From Allacma fusca (lineage: Eukaryota; Arthropoda; Collembola; Symphypleona; Sminthuridae): 64,000 nt of DNA. Of this stretch, positions 1 through 14,167 are shown piece by piece (positions within the stretch are counted from its first letter, which is position 1; each line of letters begins with the position of its first letter). The position numbers were made by a program, and so were the translations under genes. The stretch spans positions 25,616,654 to 25,680,653 of the forward strand of contig OX359250.1 in NCBI GenBank assembly GCA_947179485.1, written 5' to 3'. The notes under the pieces are model-generated. The model was not told the origin of the DNA, made no database searches, and was given only the letters and a program-made list of their open reading frames with translations.

Positions 1-1680
1 GGCTACATACAAAAACTCCCAATGTGCATAGCTTACAAATATCTACCTTAAATTTATAGAACTTCATCGAAAACTCCTGTACGGACCTAACTCCCCTATG
101 CATACCAATGGATATTACAGCTCACTAAAACCCATGATATTTTTTTGTATTCTTCTATACTGTTTCTGAAGTTAAAACCATGCTATCAATGTAAACCGCG
201 TACGCCCGTCCCTTTCCCAAGGAAGCATGGAAGTCGTGTTGGGGAGTATTGAATTGGTGTCTGGAAACCTACATCCAGGGTAGATACCTCCACATTTGAA
301 AACTCAAGTTCGTATATACTGTACTTATATGTATCTACCTCATGCTTAATACGGCATGGCACTACTTTCAAAATGGAATGGAGCGAAAAAGCCCATGTCA
401 ACTTTTTCCAGTTCGTAAAATAAATAGTGGTTCTAGTACGAAAGAGTTGTAGCTACCCATCTTGCTCCAGCTACTCCATCCTTATATGTACGCCCATGTT
501 CCTTTGACTCCTGAACAGACTTTCATAGCGCTTTGGCCAATATTTGATCATATTAGTAGTCTGGAAGAGATTTCCAATGTTGATTTTCTCGCACAATTTA
601 TATCACAACATTTACGTAACCATTTAAGCCCTTTACGTTTTTCCGTACTAAACACAGTCTCCCACATATCCCTCCCCCCCCTCCCCCCACGACCCACCAT
701 GGGCATGATAGGAAGGGAAAAATTAAAGACGTGAAGCCTTAAAAATGAGTATTTACGAGGCCGGGCTTTAGGTAATCCAACCCCAGCTTTTGGACTTTCT
801 CCCTACATTTTCCAATCCCTACAACCGGGGAAGCTCTATATAACACTTGACATTTATTTTCCAACTTGTATGCTTTATGAAATTGCTATTCGGGAAGAAA
901 AAACTTTTTGAAAATCTTTCACACCCTTCATACCTCACATGCCAAACTTCTCTGGAAATTAAATACGGGAGAAAGGACTTTCCCCAATAGTTTGACACAA
1001 GAATAAAATAATAGTTAGGAAAGTATGGGAATTTATTGGAAGCCTTCGTATAAGTGCTGAAAACTGGGATTTGTTTGAAATCAAACTTTATTTATTTAAT
1101 TTGCAATAATTACTCGTTTTTGTGTGTGTGTGTGTGTGGGTAGATTCTGTCCAAGGGCTTAGAAATGCTCCACTCGGGAATGGTATACTGGTGCGGGTCC
1201 TGCTTTGAATATTCTTTTTTTTTTAATACTGGAACAAAAGCGGTAGTTTTTCTTCCGGTACAGTGGAGTCATTTGGCAGATAAATGCTACTCCGAGTGGG
1301 AATTGAGAGCGGATAACGAGACTACATGAGAGAGAGAGAGAGAGTACCTTGAAAAATACTCCGGTTCAATAAATGTTTAACTGCATTAAGTTTATTCATT
1401 GAGTGAGTAATTTCACACCATGATATTCCCAATTTGTGAAATCCCCAGTGAATTTGTGACACTTGGTTAACTTTTGCTACTTGTGGACTATCTATCACCG
1501 ACCGAGTCTCCCAAGCCGGCGTGAGTCTGGGGAAATTCGTTTAATTTTCACACAACTTGCGCATATATGGATCCTGACAGTACTAACTATCATCTTTGTA
1601 TCTCTATTTACTCCACTCTAGAGGCCCGGCGTTTTATCATAGGTTTATAAGTTCAACCCTGGGTTTTAATATATATAATT

Positions 1681-1706
1681 ATATAGATAGATATATCTAT
1701 CTATAT
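1681..1706. repeat. 26-bp perfect palindrome
   Basis: The 26 bases are identical to their own reverse complement and consist of ATAG/ATCT units around a TATA centre. Such AT-rich palindromes often arise from a GATA/TATC microsatellite that flipped; it could also extrude as a cruciform. No function is claimed. Confidence 0.85.
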
Positions 1707-4210
1707 ATGAGGAGAGTCGTGTGACATCAGCTTCGTTACACACGCTCAGACAATGGCAAATGCCAGTATTTTCCAGCTACACACCAGAGACATAAACTTT
1801 TAGTCAAATCATTTTGATAAACAACAGCTGCTTTGAATTCACACATACGACCGCAAAAATCTCTGACGAAGAATTATCACTTAATGCCCGACATGGACTC
1901 AGCTTACATATAAAGTCTGGCTACAATTCTTACAATAATTCCCCAACACCCCGCTCCCTCGGCCCATCTCCTTTCTCTAGTATTTATTTAGTTATTATTC
2001 ACAAATGATAAGTCTAATATTCTAGCCAAACAACCCCATAAATTTAGCCTCCAATGTATTTTCCAGCTCTAATAATTCCACATCAGTCCTCAGCCTCCTC
2101 ATTTTGCTAAATCAAAAGCAAAAATTTGAGGGGATTTACGGAGTCAGGAGATAACACTCCAAAGGAAATTTTGTAATCCATGAGGCCGTCAGTTGAAAAC
2201 CAACGGAAGACATTCAAAGAGAGTTGAGAATGAGAGGATGATAAGATAGAAATTATAAATGATGCCAGAAGAGAACAAAAAAGTGACGGTTTGACTTGAC
2301 AACAAACTCTCCTCCCATGGAAATTTATAGAGATCCTTCCGCGTCTCCCGAACAGTAAGATTAGCCGGGATTCCTCCAATTTTTCCATGGATATATTTTG
2401 CACAACTTGCTTTAAATCTTTCTGGGAAATATGATTCCCATGTACTTCATTTTGTCTTTCATAGATCAAAGTACTGACTTCATTTTTGAGGATTAACTCG
2501 TTCTAATTTGCCTGAAAAAAAAAACATTTGCCCTACTTCCATCCCTGATACCCTCACCTGACTCCGTAGTCCTCAACAATGTACAGGCAGATGACTTGAG
2601 GAAGTCATGAATCATTCGATGTAATTCCGGAAGGCTCCCACGTGGCCTGACTTCACTTGATTCCGCTCCTAATACAATCCCAGTCCGGGAGGAAGCCCCG
2701 ACCCCCATTATAAATTGGACCAGTTTTAAATCCAATTCATCTCCTCCGCTCATTTCCCAGCCCTTGCCTACTTTTTGGAAACAATTTCCAATTGGAAACT
2801 ATGCCAGATTGAGTAAATAGTTTCCCTCAAATGAAAGCAATTCAAATCAGTTCCAATATCGAGTTTCCAACTCGGAGCTTCGACGAAAATCTATTTAAAT
2901 GTCAGAGATAGGTCCCGGGCGTTGGCGGAGACTCGCCTAAAAATCTAACTCCATTCATACGATTACTCAATCATGATGAAGTGATTGTCTAAATTTAGGA
3001 ATTAAGGTCTGGAAGAGTCCGGAATTTCTGTAAATATCGACTTCCCTTGCAGGAAGACTTTCTCCGGAAGTGCTACAACACAAACTAAGATTGAATATAC
3101 TTTTGAACTATGTCACGTTCCTTTAACTTTCTGGGCCTCTCAAATCTTCCCCAGGTCCCCAGTGCTTTCTCTAACGCTCCATTTCAAAACGATTACGTCG
3201 ACTTTACGACTACCTTGAGTGACATTACATGGGCTCTGGTTTGTATTTGAGTTTCTGGCTCGTTTAAGTGTCCGTAATGATATGAAGACAAGAGTGTCAT
3301 TATTACAGGGATGGGATGGGATGGGATGGGGGGAGTCGGCCAGATTTAAGGAGTAAGGAAATTAGCGCCACATGGAAATCCAGGTGATTAAGTATAGAGC
3401 AAGACCTGCCTCGAGGAATTCCCTCAGTCTTGTAAAAACATACGGACTCACATATGTAGATACTCCCGTAATTATAATCAATTCCACAGGCAGGGCTTAT
3501 AATAACATATGGATTTCCGTTTATATGCAAATACATTGACTTCATTGGCTGTGGTTATAAGCTTCTTGGGATACTTCGACCAGATTTAATGTAACGTCTC
3601 CACGTAGGGCTATTAACTTGGAGCGTAGGTCTAATTATGTATAGATATATAATTACACCTTGTACTGTTACCTCCACACACATGATGCTCCATTTCCCCA
3701 CGTGTGGGTTTATTTTATAGGGGCTAGACCTGCACAGGGTAGTTACACTGTTACGTCCCTGGTTACAAGGGTGTTACATTGGTTTATTTGGTGTAACTTT
3801 CGGTATGACATGGGTCTATATGGTGGGACACATTGTAATGGAGAAAGCTACTGTGCTTTCTCCAACCCGGCTCACAATGCCAGATAGGAAGGGAAATTCA
3901 AATAACAGAGTGAACACTAGTAAAGCAGGGAAGCTTATGAAGCAAGTGGATTTGTCTGGGAGAATTAAAGACAACTGTACACATGGAGAGGTTGAGAATG
4001 CACTTTGAAAAGTCGGGAGTGGTGAGGGATTTTATAATCGGATTACAGTGAAGTTTACTATCTTCAGTTCCGTATTGAGCTATATAGAGTGTGAGAGTGG
4101 GTGGTGGGGGTGGGGTGATCACTATAAATGGAAATGTACATATGGCATATGTCATTATATTTCTTCAGAGTATTTGACTCTCCCTGTCTTGATGCTTTAG
4201 TCATTATTAT

Positions 4211-4234
4211 CTCTCGCTCTCTCCCGCTCTCTCC

Positions 4235-4274
<40 letters not shown>
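4211..4274. repeat. CT microsatellite
   Basis: Interrupted then uninterrupted CT dinucleotide run of about 64 bp; the first third contains CCCG interruptions in a regular octameric spacing. Confidence 0.95.
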
Positions 4275-4275
<1 letters not shown>

Positions 4276-6330
4276 CATCTCTTCCCCCCAGTCTGGAGCG
4301 AATTGCATTGTTTTAGGATTTGATTGAGACTTGATCCATTATCCTGGGCTTGAGTCCATGACTTTAGGTAGGATTAGTAGAGAAAATTAAAATTTAGGAT
4401 CAGGACGTGACTCAGTCATCCAATCTTGGGAACAAAGGGTTCAAACGAAACGAATTTATCTCTAATGCACGCATCGTCTTCCCCAACTTCTCCTCCCTGA
4501 CTTTCCTCTGGCCAAAGCATCATTTGGCAATTCATCAATAGTCCGTTAATTCATAATCAAAGGGGGGAAGCCTTGCATAAAAATCCACAATTCCTCCTCT
4601 CAAGTAGCTCATTTAAAGTTTACTTCAGGTTCTCCCCATCCATCTATCGGAATTGCCCAAGTTATTACACTTTGAGACTTAATCGCTTTTCACATTCAAC
4701 ATTCTACAATCCATTCCAATTGCTCAAGATATATTGCCTCCCTTCAACGCTCTCTTCGGTACTTGACTTCCTACTTTTCAATGTACTTTCCTTTTGAACA
4801 GCTCTTTTCTAACTGACTGAGATTCAGGGATTTTTTTTTCTCCCAGATTATTGGGGGAAAAGTATATAGGACGTATACGTAAATACTTAGATACATATAT
4901 GTCTATCTGTATACATTCTGTAAATATGTATTTAATAACTTTCCATAATAAAAAAGGTATCGAGTCTTCCCTGACGTGAAAAATCTATCCGTGACTCATT
5001 GAAAAAGGATGGACGGTCTTTATCCAACCCTTTCCTCTGTGCGGTGTTAAAAAATTCAAGGAAAAATACAAAATAAATCTTGACTGTATATTTTGGAGCA
5101 TTTATTTTTAAAAGCAGGCCATTCCCACTGTCTTGAGTTCTTTTTCAGAGTGGAAGAGTGAGCGAGGGGAGAGAGAGAGAGAGTGCCAGTACTTTTATTG
5201 TTAACAAAAGTGTTATAAATGACCCCTTAAGGTTGGAAACAGTAAATCTTCATGAATAGGGTTAAAAAATCCTTGGGACGTGATTGATAAACTTGTTCTC
5301 GTCTTTTTCATACTGCACCAACTGCTGAGCATTGGTCTATGGGTTCCGTTCCTCCTTCCTCGCATAGACATCCGCCACACTGGATTTCGGAGTGAGTTCC
5401 ACGGACGGAACATTCTCTCCTCGGGTTTCACTTCCCTTGAAAATCTTGACTCCTTTTCAATTTCCTTTTTTTTCTTTCTTGCCTTTGTGTGTATGTATGT
5501 GCATATCTGTGTGTCTCCGTCGTGTGTGTGTGTGTGTGTGTGTGTGTCGTGATGTATTTTAAAGTGACCAGCATATAAAATGGTTGCTTATGTATATAAA
5601 TTGATTCGACCGGAGTGCTCTCCTAGAGAAAATAAATTGGTTGGACTCTGCAATTGTATACATTACATACGCTACAGTCTCAGTACAAAGTGTATGCATC
5701 TCTCAGCAGTATATTTTTCACGGAGTTTTGGTCCGGATTGGCTATAAACCTGTACGAGAGAGGCATTCATCTGGGCTCAATCCCATGCTAAAAATTAAGT
5801 TAGAGGGTCATTCTCATCAAATGGGCCACTTTCGGGGGGATATGTTCCTCAGCCCGAGTGTTTTGTCGGTTTTAAAACTTTTATGCCTTGTGTGGATTTT
5901 AAAATGACAATTTATTACAGGGATTGATTTAGATTCCCAACCTCCATAGTTTTTATGGGAGGGAAGTAAAATTTCAGTTTGTCACAATAATGGAATAATC
6001 GATAGAGGAGATTATATTTCAAAAATGTAATTTTCAAAGGATTCTGCATGAGGATTTTCCTGCTGAGAGGATGGTGTAGATAAGATAAGTGTGATGGAAT
6101 CTCTGAGGAAATTCCTTTTTTCTCTGTGAGAGGTACTACAGCCCGAAATTTAACACTTGTGACCATAACAATCCCATTTTTACTTCTTTTCCCACACCAC
6201 CGCATAACTACACTTAAGACACTTTTTCAACTTGAGAGTCGTTTTTTGATCTTGAGATCAATCGACTTGCATTTCTTCTCATCGTCAGGACTTTCAATGT
6301 CCTTTACTTTTTCCCAAACTCCAGCTCTTT

Positions 6331-6366
6331 CTCCCTCTCTCTCTCTCTCTCTCTCTCTCGCTCTCC
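6331..6366. repeat. CT microsatellite
   Basis: CT dinucleotide run with a single CG interruption near its end. Confidence 0.95.
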
Positions 6367-6562
6367 CTCGTCTTCCTCAACTGACGGCAGTACATAGGGA
6401 GATGTGGGTTCAGACGAAGTATCTACAGTCAGTACATAGGAGCTTTGGGAGACGGAGAAAGTGTAACTCAAAACTCAAATACAAGCAAAGCCTTCTCAAG
6501 AGTTAGGAGTATCCCACGGATACATCTGTGTACATACTGGAGTGGCTTAGCGTGAAGGAACT

Positions 6563-6608
6563 AAAGAGAGAAAGAGAGAAAGAGAGAGAGAGAGAGAGTG
6601 AGAGAGGG
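6563..6608. repeat. GA microsatellite
   Basis: Imperfect GA/GAAA run. It lies 200 bp from the CT run at 6331-6366 and is its inverse, so the transcript of this interval could form a long hairpin. Confidence 0.9.
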
Positions 6609-6929
6609 AAAGTAAAGCAATGTATAAAAATGCGGTGTCTATCCTTTTCCTTCGAAATTCAAAACCTGCTACAGTCATTTCAACTCTCACTCGTTGTATA
6701 TGGAGATATAAAAGATATGGTTTAGGAAAGCTTTTTTACATGCTGAATGCAACCCAACAGCTCTCGTTTTTCTCTCGTTCTTTCTCCGCTGGAAATCCTC
6801 AGTTGCATTTATTCAAGTCGAAGATGGGATTCGTTTAAAAATAGCATGGTGACTAGGTCTTATTTTTGAATGGAAAGTCTCCTGCATACATCATAATAGT
6901 ACGTTACCATGTGGTGGGACTAGGGACTG

Positions 6930-6932
<3 letters not shown>

Positions 6933-6976
<44 letters not shown>
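6933..6976. repeat. CT microsatellite, 22 uninterrupted units
   Basis: Pure CT run of about 44 bp, one of the two longest uninterrupted dinucleotide tracts in the window (the other is AG at 16879-16924). Confidence 0.95.
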
Positions 6977-6981
<5 letters not shown>

Positions 6982-9588
6982 CCTCGGGAGAGAGGAGGGT
7001 GGAGGAGTGCATGAGTTTTAAAGTCGACTTTTCTCTCTGTTACGCGTTTAAGCCCCAGAAGTCAGTCTGCTCGACGTACGCAAGGTATGATGATGTGCAA
7101 ACGGTTGAGTTTACGTTGGTAATACTAAACTACTCAGTGATGGGGAAAAATAGAGAAATGGGGAAAAGACGTCCATTGAAAAACTTTTTTTTCCCTTCTA
7201 CTGACGAGGGACATTTCAGGGCTTGACTCTTTTACTCTATCTTGTGTGGAGGGAGCTATATCTCCACCTCTCCCACACTCTAGATAGCCTTCTTTAAGAG
7301 CCTTCACTCTAGTCTCATAGTCTCCTACGAACTACATAACTATAGATCACTGTGAGGACAGTGGGAGCTATTCACGCCATGCTACATTTGTGCATTACAT
7401 TGAGTTCCTATCCGACAGTTACATCTACAATGAAAGCCTGTCACTATAGCTTTACTCCGTGTGTATTGGTTTTGTCCCGGGAAAACACATGTCAATATAG
7501 GTAGGGTTGAGTAACTGGGTATAGGATGTCGCGTATATAGATAGATACATAATGAGGGTGGTGGGGTATAATACATGAGGCAAACTTTTTAACTTTCACA
7601 ATTTCAAGCTCATGGTAATATTCAATGGTATGGGGGCACATCGGAATTCACACGCACTTAAAATACTTTTTTCCTCTTTCCCAAGTACTTTGCACTTCGA
7701 CTTTTCAGTTTAGCCGACTTTCAAATAGAAATTGTCCTGGACAGAGCTACTTTCCCAACTTTCCCTCCTTCAAGCTTGAACCAATGGACAGGGAACTTTT
7801 CAAATTTCATTTATTATAAAAATATTCAATATAATTTAATTAAAATGTGTTTCTTGGAAATTCATTGCAACTGCAATTATTTTGGGGATACCATGAAGTG
7901 TTGTTCGGGCTCATACAAAGATGCTGGTAGTTTGAAGATGTTGGACAAGACGTAAGACATATTTGCATCTGTTGTAAGACACTTGCGAGAGAATACCCCA
8001 AAGCTTGGAGCAACACATGGGAAATACTATCGGGGATGTAAAATAATATGCACCATTAAACTTTCCCCGAGAAGCATCATTGTCTTATGTGTGCGAGCTC
8101 AAATTTCTTTTGTATGAATGTAATTCCTCTTTCGATAATATTCCGTGACCCAATTGTGAAATGAGTTTATTATTTCCTTCCACGAATTTTCCTCTGTAAT
8201 AATATTCTCCCCGGGAAATTCCTTGTTCTTGGAAGAGAGTCTCTTTTTAGGGTATCCTTACCTTTTGTGTACGGCACGTTGCAAAACTCCTCTTGAATAT
8301 TATAAAAGCAAATTTGAAAAAAATATGAGACACTGAGCCAAATCTTAATGAAGCGTTCCCATGAATACAATATGATGACATTGCTGGAAGTCGGATCTTC
8401 TCAAAATTGCGTCAAAGTGAGAAAGAGGAGCCAGGAAGAATTTTTTTGTATGTGTGCTTTGTGTGACAAAGCAGATACATTATTTATTTGGTGGAGGACC
8501 GCATGCAAGGCATTTGTGTCAGTACATAATGCAGAGCGGCATATCATTTCTTTCAATTTCGATAAAAAGTACCGTAAAAATGTCATTGCTTCAAATAGGA
8601 ACACCAAGCCTGACAACACCTCAATTCCGGCAGAAAATGCATTCAAGAGTGGTTTCAGAAATATTCTCCCTAAATTTCCGCATGCTCTCTACAATTGATT
8701 CTGCTAGTTCTCAAAGGAGCAAATTTTTTACACGATTCCCAACCGCAGATGTGCACATATAAGGAGGAACTATGGGAAGGTGTGTGTATAGAATCCCATG
8801 CATATGAGCAGTGTAGAGATAACGGAAACCGCCATAGGATTCCATTCTGCTATGAAAAAAAAATGTGAAAGCCCCGTCAAGGGGGAAAGGAAGTGAAAGA
8901 GAAGGAAGGACCGAAAGAAACAATTCCACAATTGAATTTTTTCCTTGGAAACACTAGGAAATAAAATTGAAGTGTTGAAAAGTAGAAATTCTGTTTTCTT
9001 TGTCATCGAACTGAAGATTTGTTCCACCGTCACTTGTATTCCTCCAGACATGGACTGATATGGAAAAGATTCTTTTGATTTAATGCACACTCAGTTTCAA
9101 TTTGAGACGCTATTCTTCCCGGTTAAAATATCGTTTCATCTCGAGAGCACACAGGAAATATACAAGCAATACACTGAGGACAAGAATTATTAAGACAGGC
9201 TTTCTCATGTGAAAAATATGTAGATATTGGAAAGGAAAGCGTAGTACAAAAGAGTCGGGGGAATTTTTTGAGCAAGTTCATAGTCCATTGCTAGCTTCGA
9301 AAAGTGATACCTTTCCTCTTCCATGCTGAGTTTTATTTTAAACGTAATTTTTAACCAACCTTCCTAATACCTGAGAAAGAGAAGGCCTGAGAAGATGAAA
9401 ATTACACATTGCAAAACATATTAACTATTTTGAAATTTTTGCTGTTGTTTTTAATGATTTTAACTATCAATTTAAAAAATGGCAGTAACCTTTATATTTG
9501 TATAATTATATAACCCGTTATGAATTTAAATTCAAATAACTCGTATTTTTAAGAAACTTATTTACGAAATTATTGTACTCTAACATTT

Positions 9589-9594
9589 TTTATT
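9589..9594 (-). terminator. Candidate polyadenylation signal of the lipocalin gene
   Basis: AATAAA on the minus strand, about 120 bases past the lipocalin stop codon, a usual distance for a short 3' UTR. The region is AT-rich, so chance occurrence is possible. Confidence 0.45.
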
Positions 9595-9715
9595 GACATT
9601 TCTGGGACTTGCATTGGTAATACTTTGAAATTGGTTTAATTGTATCTGTGACATAGTAGTAACATTAAAATAAATAATTTATGTGGGTGAGCACTTACAA
9701 AATCAGTTCAAAAAT

Positions 9716-11187
9716 TTAAACACTAAAGAGCCATTCAAGCATACTTTGATCCTGCATCCGCATCGGCTTCTCCTTGCAAGACTGGTCAGCGTCGTATAAT
9801 TTCAGCTTTTCAAACCCCAGTACTTGGAGGATTTGCTTCGCTTGTAATCGAACTGCCTCTGAAGGATGTCTCTCTCTTGTAAGGAGCCAGACGCTCTCTG
9901 AGTAATAATAACATGAAAAATAAATATATCGAAAAAAAACAGAACGGCTGAATTTATCCCCGTTTAATAACTTCCGGATAACTCAATATATTGAGTCACC
10001 CAATAACTTATTTAGGAGAGTGTTGCTGTCAGAAAATTGTCAGAGAAATCCCCCTCAGCCAACTTGACATGTTACAAGTGACCTAAAAAATTAATGCTTA
10101 CCCTCCGCATTTCCCAACATGTTAGTATTGCACATGTACTCAATGGAGAAGTTCTCATAGTCAGTGGCAATCACTCGGTAATTTTTTTTCATCCCTAGAA
10201 AAAATCGTCATTCCCACAGAGTTAATTGATTTTTGTAATATGTACACATTTATAACACGTTTATAAATAAGTTTCCAAACTCTTGATCTACACTCGCAGA
10301 TACAACTGGGAATGAAACACTACACTATCCGGAGTGGGCTAAATATTTTCCAAATAAAATTATAATGGATGTAATTGAGTTTAAAATTATTTAAGAAATT
10401 ACAAATTTAACCGAGGGATTTTAAAGAAACAGGAAGTAAATTCGGAAGAAGATTGTAACTGAAATTTAGATTTTGGGCATTGAATGGTAGTTTCAGATCC
10501 TGTGTCACACTCATACATTCGTACGCAACACAAACGCAGAACAGGGATTGACCAGTGGTAGAAAAATCCCCTCTACCCAAGAGACGCTGAAAGTTGTTTC
10601 CTGTACTTGCTAAAATATTCCCCTTACTTTATCAATACATTGGATGAAGTGAGGGTAGTGTAGATACTTACAAGGCATTGCACTCATTGCGTATCGGAAA
10701 TGTGAAGGGTCAAACTGAGGACTGACCATGGCCAATGTAGAGAACATTGTGTTGGGTGAATTTGACCTGGAAAAAAAGTTTTGGATAGTTTGAGAACAAA
10801 ATTTGTGACACAGTTCCATTCACAAATGAAAATACTAAAAAAAAAAAGCTTACACTCTGGTAACATAATCCGTACGCATTTTTAGTTTATTGACACTCAT
10901 GGGGTCTCGGGAATAATTAATGGAGTAACACTTCCCCGTCATCATTTCCCGGTAGTTCATTGTCTTCTCAAGTTGCCACCATCGTCCTAAATACTGAAAT
11001 GAGTAATATAATTTTTAAGAAATAATAAAGCTAGATCCCCCCCCCACAAAGACTGTATGTAACTCACTCGATCCACTTGAAACCCAAAGAGCGGAGGAAA
11101 CCGACCACAAGATCTAGCACCCCTGGCTCCACTGTAAAGACAACTCAAAGTGAATACCACGCTGCAATAAACTTTGATCAACTTCAT
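9716..11187 (-). CDS. Apolipoprotein D-like lipocalin, 5 exons, complete
   Basis: Exons in coding order: 11187-11068, 10993-10854, 10766-10672, 10194-10102, 9897-9716; total 630 nt, 209 residues plus TAA. All junctions are GT-AG and phases match (0, 2, 1, 1). Residues 1-24 form a signal peptide ending in a small-residue GARGA stretch, so the product is secreted. Seen lipocalin hallmarks: CGRFPPLFGFQVDRYLGRWW carries the first conserved GxW motif; YRVIATDYENFSIEYMC holds the TDY motif 2; and WLLTRERHPS holds the arginine of motif 3. Four cysteines sit where ApoD-type disulfides are expected (CGRF, GKCYS, YMCN, QSCKE). The length is normal for the family (about 190-220). Family members bind small hydrophobic ligands such as lipids, bilins or retinoids in a beta barrel; the ligand here is unknown. 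Not assignable to a named orthologue without a tree. Confidence 0.92.
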
Positions 11188-14127
11188 TTTTGACTATCAC
11201 TTGGAATACTGAAGGTCCGCACTCTAGCTCAGCGAGATAAGTAGTGAGGGAATTTTACTCCAAAATCATGTTTTCTCATCAAGGGAGTTAAAAGGAAAAG
11301 TTCTGCGTTAAGTCTCTCCGCATCTCATCCTCCCAACATAGTGACCTAATGAGCTTGAAACCAGCTCTGGTGACCTCAAAAGGCTTCAGAAGTGACAGTG
11401 AGATTGGTTTTAGTGAATTATTGGCAGGCATTTTTTTTCGTATAAACTTCATTTACGCTTTTTTGGAGTCCAAGGAGCATGCTGCCAGGCAGCTACTACT
11501 CTTTGTGAATGTAAACAAGGCAGACTAAAACTAGTTTTTCCAGTTCTTGCATGCGTAAATGAAATTATGTGCATGTATCAGCCAGTATCGTCTTTGAGAG
11601 GTTTAAAACTTAAAAACAAATCCTTACGTCGTTTCCGAATGTCAATGAGCGAGCGGTAGGATTTCCTATACCTCCAACAGCCTCATGTTATTTTGTAATT
11701 GGCACACCAAACGACTATTGACTCACATTATGCATTCTAATGCTAATTAATTAGTGCAGATTCCTATCGCATTACATTTCCATTTCGTTCTTGATTCCTG
11801 CATTAATCGATGATCATGAGTTCATAATTTGTAGGATTTCCAACCAAACTAAACGATTTGTTTTGACACCAACAGACAAGGTAATAATAATTACAACTTT
11901 CTAAAAAATTCCAATGTGGTTGGTATTTTATGGTTAAAGAGTAATATTTATATAAGAGCCTGACTTATAATAAATAGCATTAAGCCCCGCAGGGGCACAA
12001 CTACCTAGACACATTAAAATGTAACACATTGTAAATTTTTCCCCTGTTATATTATTGCCGTATTTTTTACTTGTCGTTGTAAAATTCAAATTTAATGTTT
12101 TTTAGGGGCGCTATTAAATGGAAAGTGCACTGTAATCCCTTTGGAATGCGTCCCAGCCAAAAAAAAAAAAAATATGAATTACGTCCCCCATGTGTGAAAG
12201 GTATGGTGTAGGAATCGTGCACTGGGTTTTTACAGTTCGTGGTTGCACATCGTATGAGGCCATCAGGAGTGGTAATCTAATGTTGACCAGACAGCTCGGA
12301 GGGGCGAAATTTGTGGGATCGTATACTTATATGTGCAGTAATTGCATGAGAGAGGTTGGAGTAAAAAACATGTAGGAAAGATTTGAAGGACATTCATTAG
12401 AATTGAATTCCGGCAAGATGCATGCAAGTTGAATGCTCGTCCTAATTCTACCTTATTGTGGATAACTCTTGGTCCACTCCGAATCCTTGGCGAAAAGTTG
12501 GGATCTTGTGGGTGAAGGGTTTTGTTCATCTTCTCTTCTGTTGGGAAAGAGTATCTATACCTAACTGTTCAGCTTTCGGTGTCTCGACCCAACGATTTCC
12601 CACACCAGCCCTGCGTGCAGATACTGAGAAGAAATAACTCGAGCTTATCCCTGCTTCTTGTCAGGAGCTGATGTCGAGGAGATATGAATCTGTATGTAAA
12701 AAAAAACTTAATAAAATTACATGCATACATGCATTCCTACAGTGTATGTATATACAATAGTGTACAAGGCTGATCAACAATTTCCCGGAAACTGTGACTT
12801 ATTTTCTTGCTCTCAGAGTTTTGGCACATTTTGAAGTACCTACACTTGAATCTCCGTTGTGGACGTATGTATATCCATACGTGTTGAAAATCTATACAGA
12901 TATATCTATGGTACGAGTAGGTCCTACATCCCCACGTCCTAATACACAGGATCCTGGGTGAGCCAATCAAATACAGACACTCGCTGGGAGAAAGAATGCC
13001 TGGAAATAAACAAAGGAGGGGGAGAGTCGGGAAAATCGATTCAATTCAATTTAAACCAACTGATTGATTCTGCATTATTGAAGGAAAAATATGATGGTAA
13101 CCTACACAATTCCTTCACCATCAGCAGTGATGACTCTTGTCACAGGCGTGAAAACATACGGAGCTGTCAGGTCTGCGTGTCTACTTCCTTGGATATTACA
13201 AGAGAAAAGATACGGTTGGGGAGCGTCTGTGCTCGGGGTGTACACAATACTCAGCCCAAGTTGACTACAGAGATTCTAATATGAAAATAAAAATTCGACA
13301 CGGGAAAAAAATATGAGAAGCTTTTGTAAAATGAAAAAAAAACTCTAGAAGTGCTGAGGATATTCTAGGAATCGGAACAACTCCCATGCCCCAACTCATG
13401 CATGAAACAGTGTGTAAAATATCTCGAGGAATTCTTTTTTTTTTAAGGAAATGAGGCCAGAATCATCAAGTCATGAAAGTCATTAATGGTACTGGAGAGA
13501 GAGAGAGAGTTGGAGTTCCTCATTGAAAAGAGTCCGCACGACGAGAGACTATGGAACGAGGGGGGAAGTCATTTCGAGGGGAACGTTATTGCAAAAAAAG
13601 AAGTCAATAAAAATTAAAATTAATTTGCTACAAGTTAAACAGTACGTGTGGGGGTGCATATGTCTGGAGAAAGTCCCATGTAATGGAATCATTTGAGGAG
13701 TAGAAAAAAAAACAAATGACTACATTACCATGGATGAGGAAAGCTGAGGAATATTATCAACCGATTTCATTCCATGGAATTTACAGACTGGAACCATCTT
13801 GTGCATAAATGGACCCGTATTGTGCATATATAACCGGGACAGAGTGTAGACGACGAGAGGACAAAAAAAAACCGAGGAGGTTGGGAAATAAACGAAGAAC
13901 CAAACTTTTTTTTTCAGCAATTAATTCCTTTGTTGTTTGAACCAGTGTATATTACTTTTACTCTTGCATTTCTCTAAATCCTGTAAGGATGGGTGCATTT
14001 ACTGCAGTAACTTTCTCCCAAGCCAACTCAATATGTTATTTTCAGCTTCTCTGTTCTTGTCATTTTAATTTTCCCCCTTTTCCCTTTCCCCCGCACAGCC
14101 TTTGTGTGGAGTTCTATTGTTTCTCAT

Positions 14128-14128
<1 letters not shown>

Positions 14129-14165
<37 letters not shown>
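14129..14165. repeat. CT microsatellite
   Basis: Pure CT run of about 37 bp. Confidence 0.95.

Positions 14166-14167
<2 letters not shown>

Larger units (their letters stand above)
1..9715. other. Non-coding region, microsatellite-rich
   Basis: I find no coding exon with a recognisable domain or consistent splice structure in these 9.7 kb. The open frames here are short, lack codon-level signs of conservation, and several are made of CT/GA repeat (for example around 4209-4274 and 6331-6366). Contents worth recording: GT tract 1120-1138, GA tract 1328-1344, a perfect palindrome at 1681-1706, four GGGAT units at 3308-3334, GT tract 5522-5547, and several long CT/GA tracts listed separately. 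It may be intergenic sequence downstream of the lipocalin gene or an intron of a gene lying outside the window; the sequence alone does not decide. Confidence 0.6.

Noticed and set aside
6126..6506. 126-codon frame
   Set aside because: Runs through a CT microsatellite; the Ser-Leu repeat is its translation.
8348..8762. Overlapping open frames of 102-116 codons
   Set aside because: No domain, no signal peptide, no codon bias; three frames open together in AT-rich sequence.
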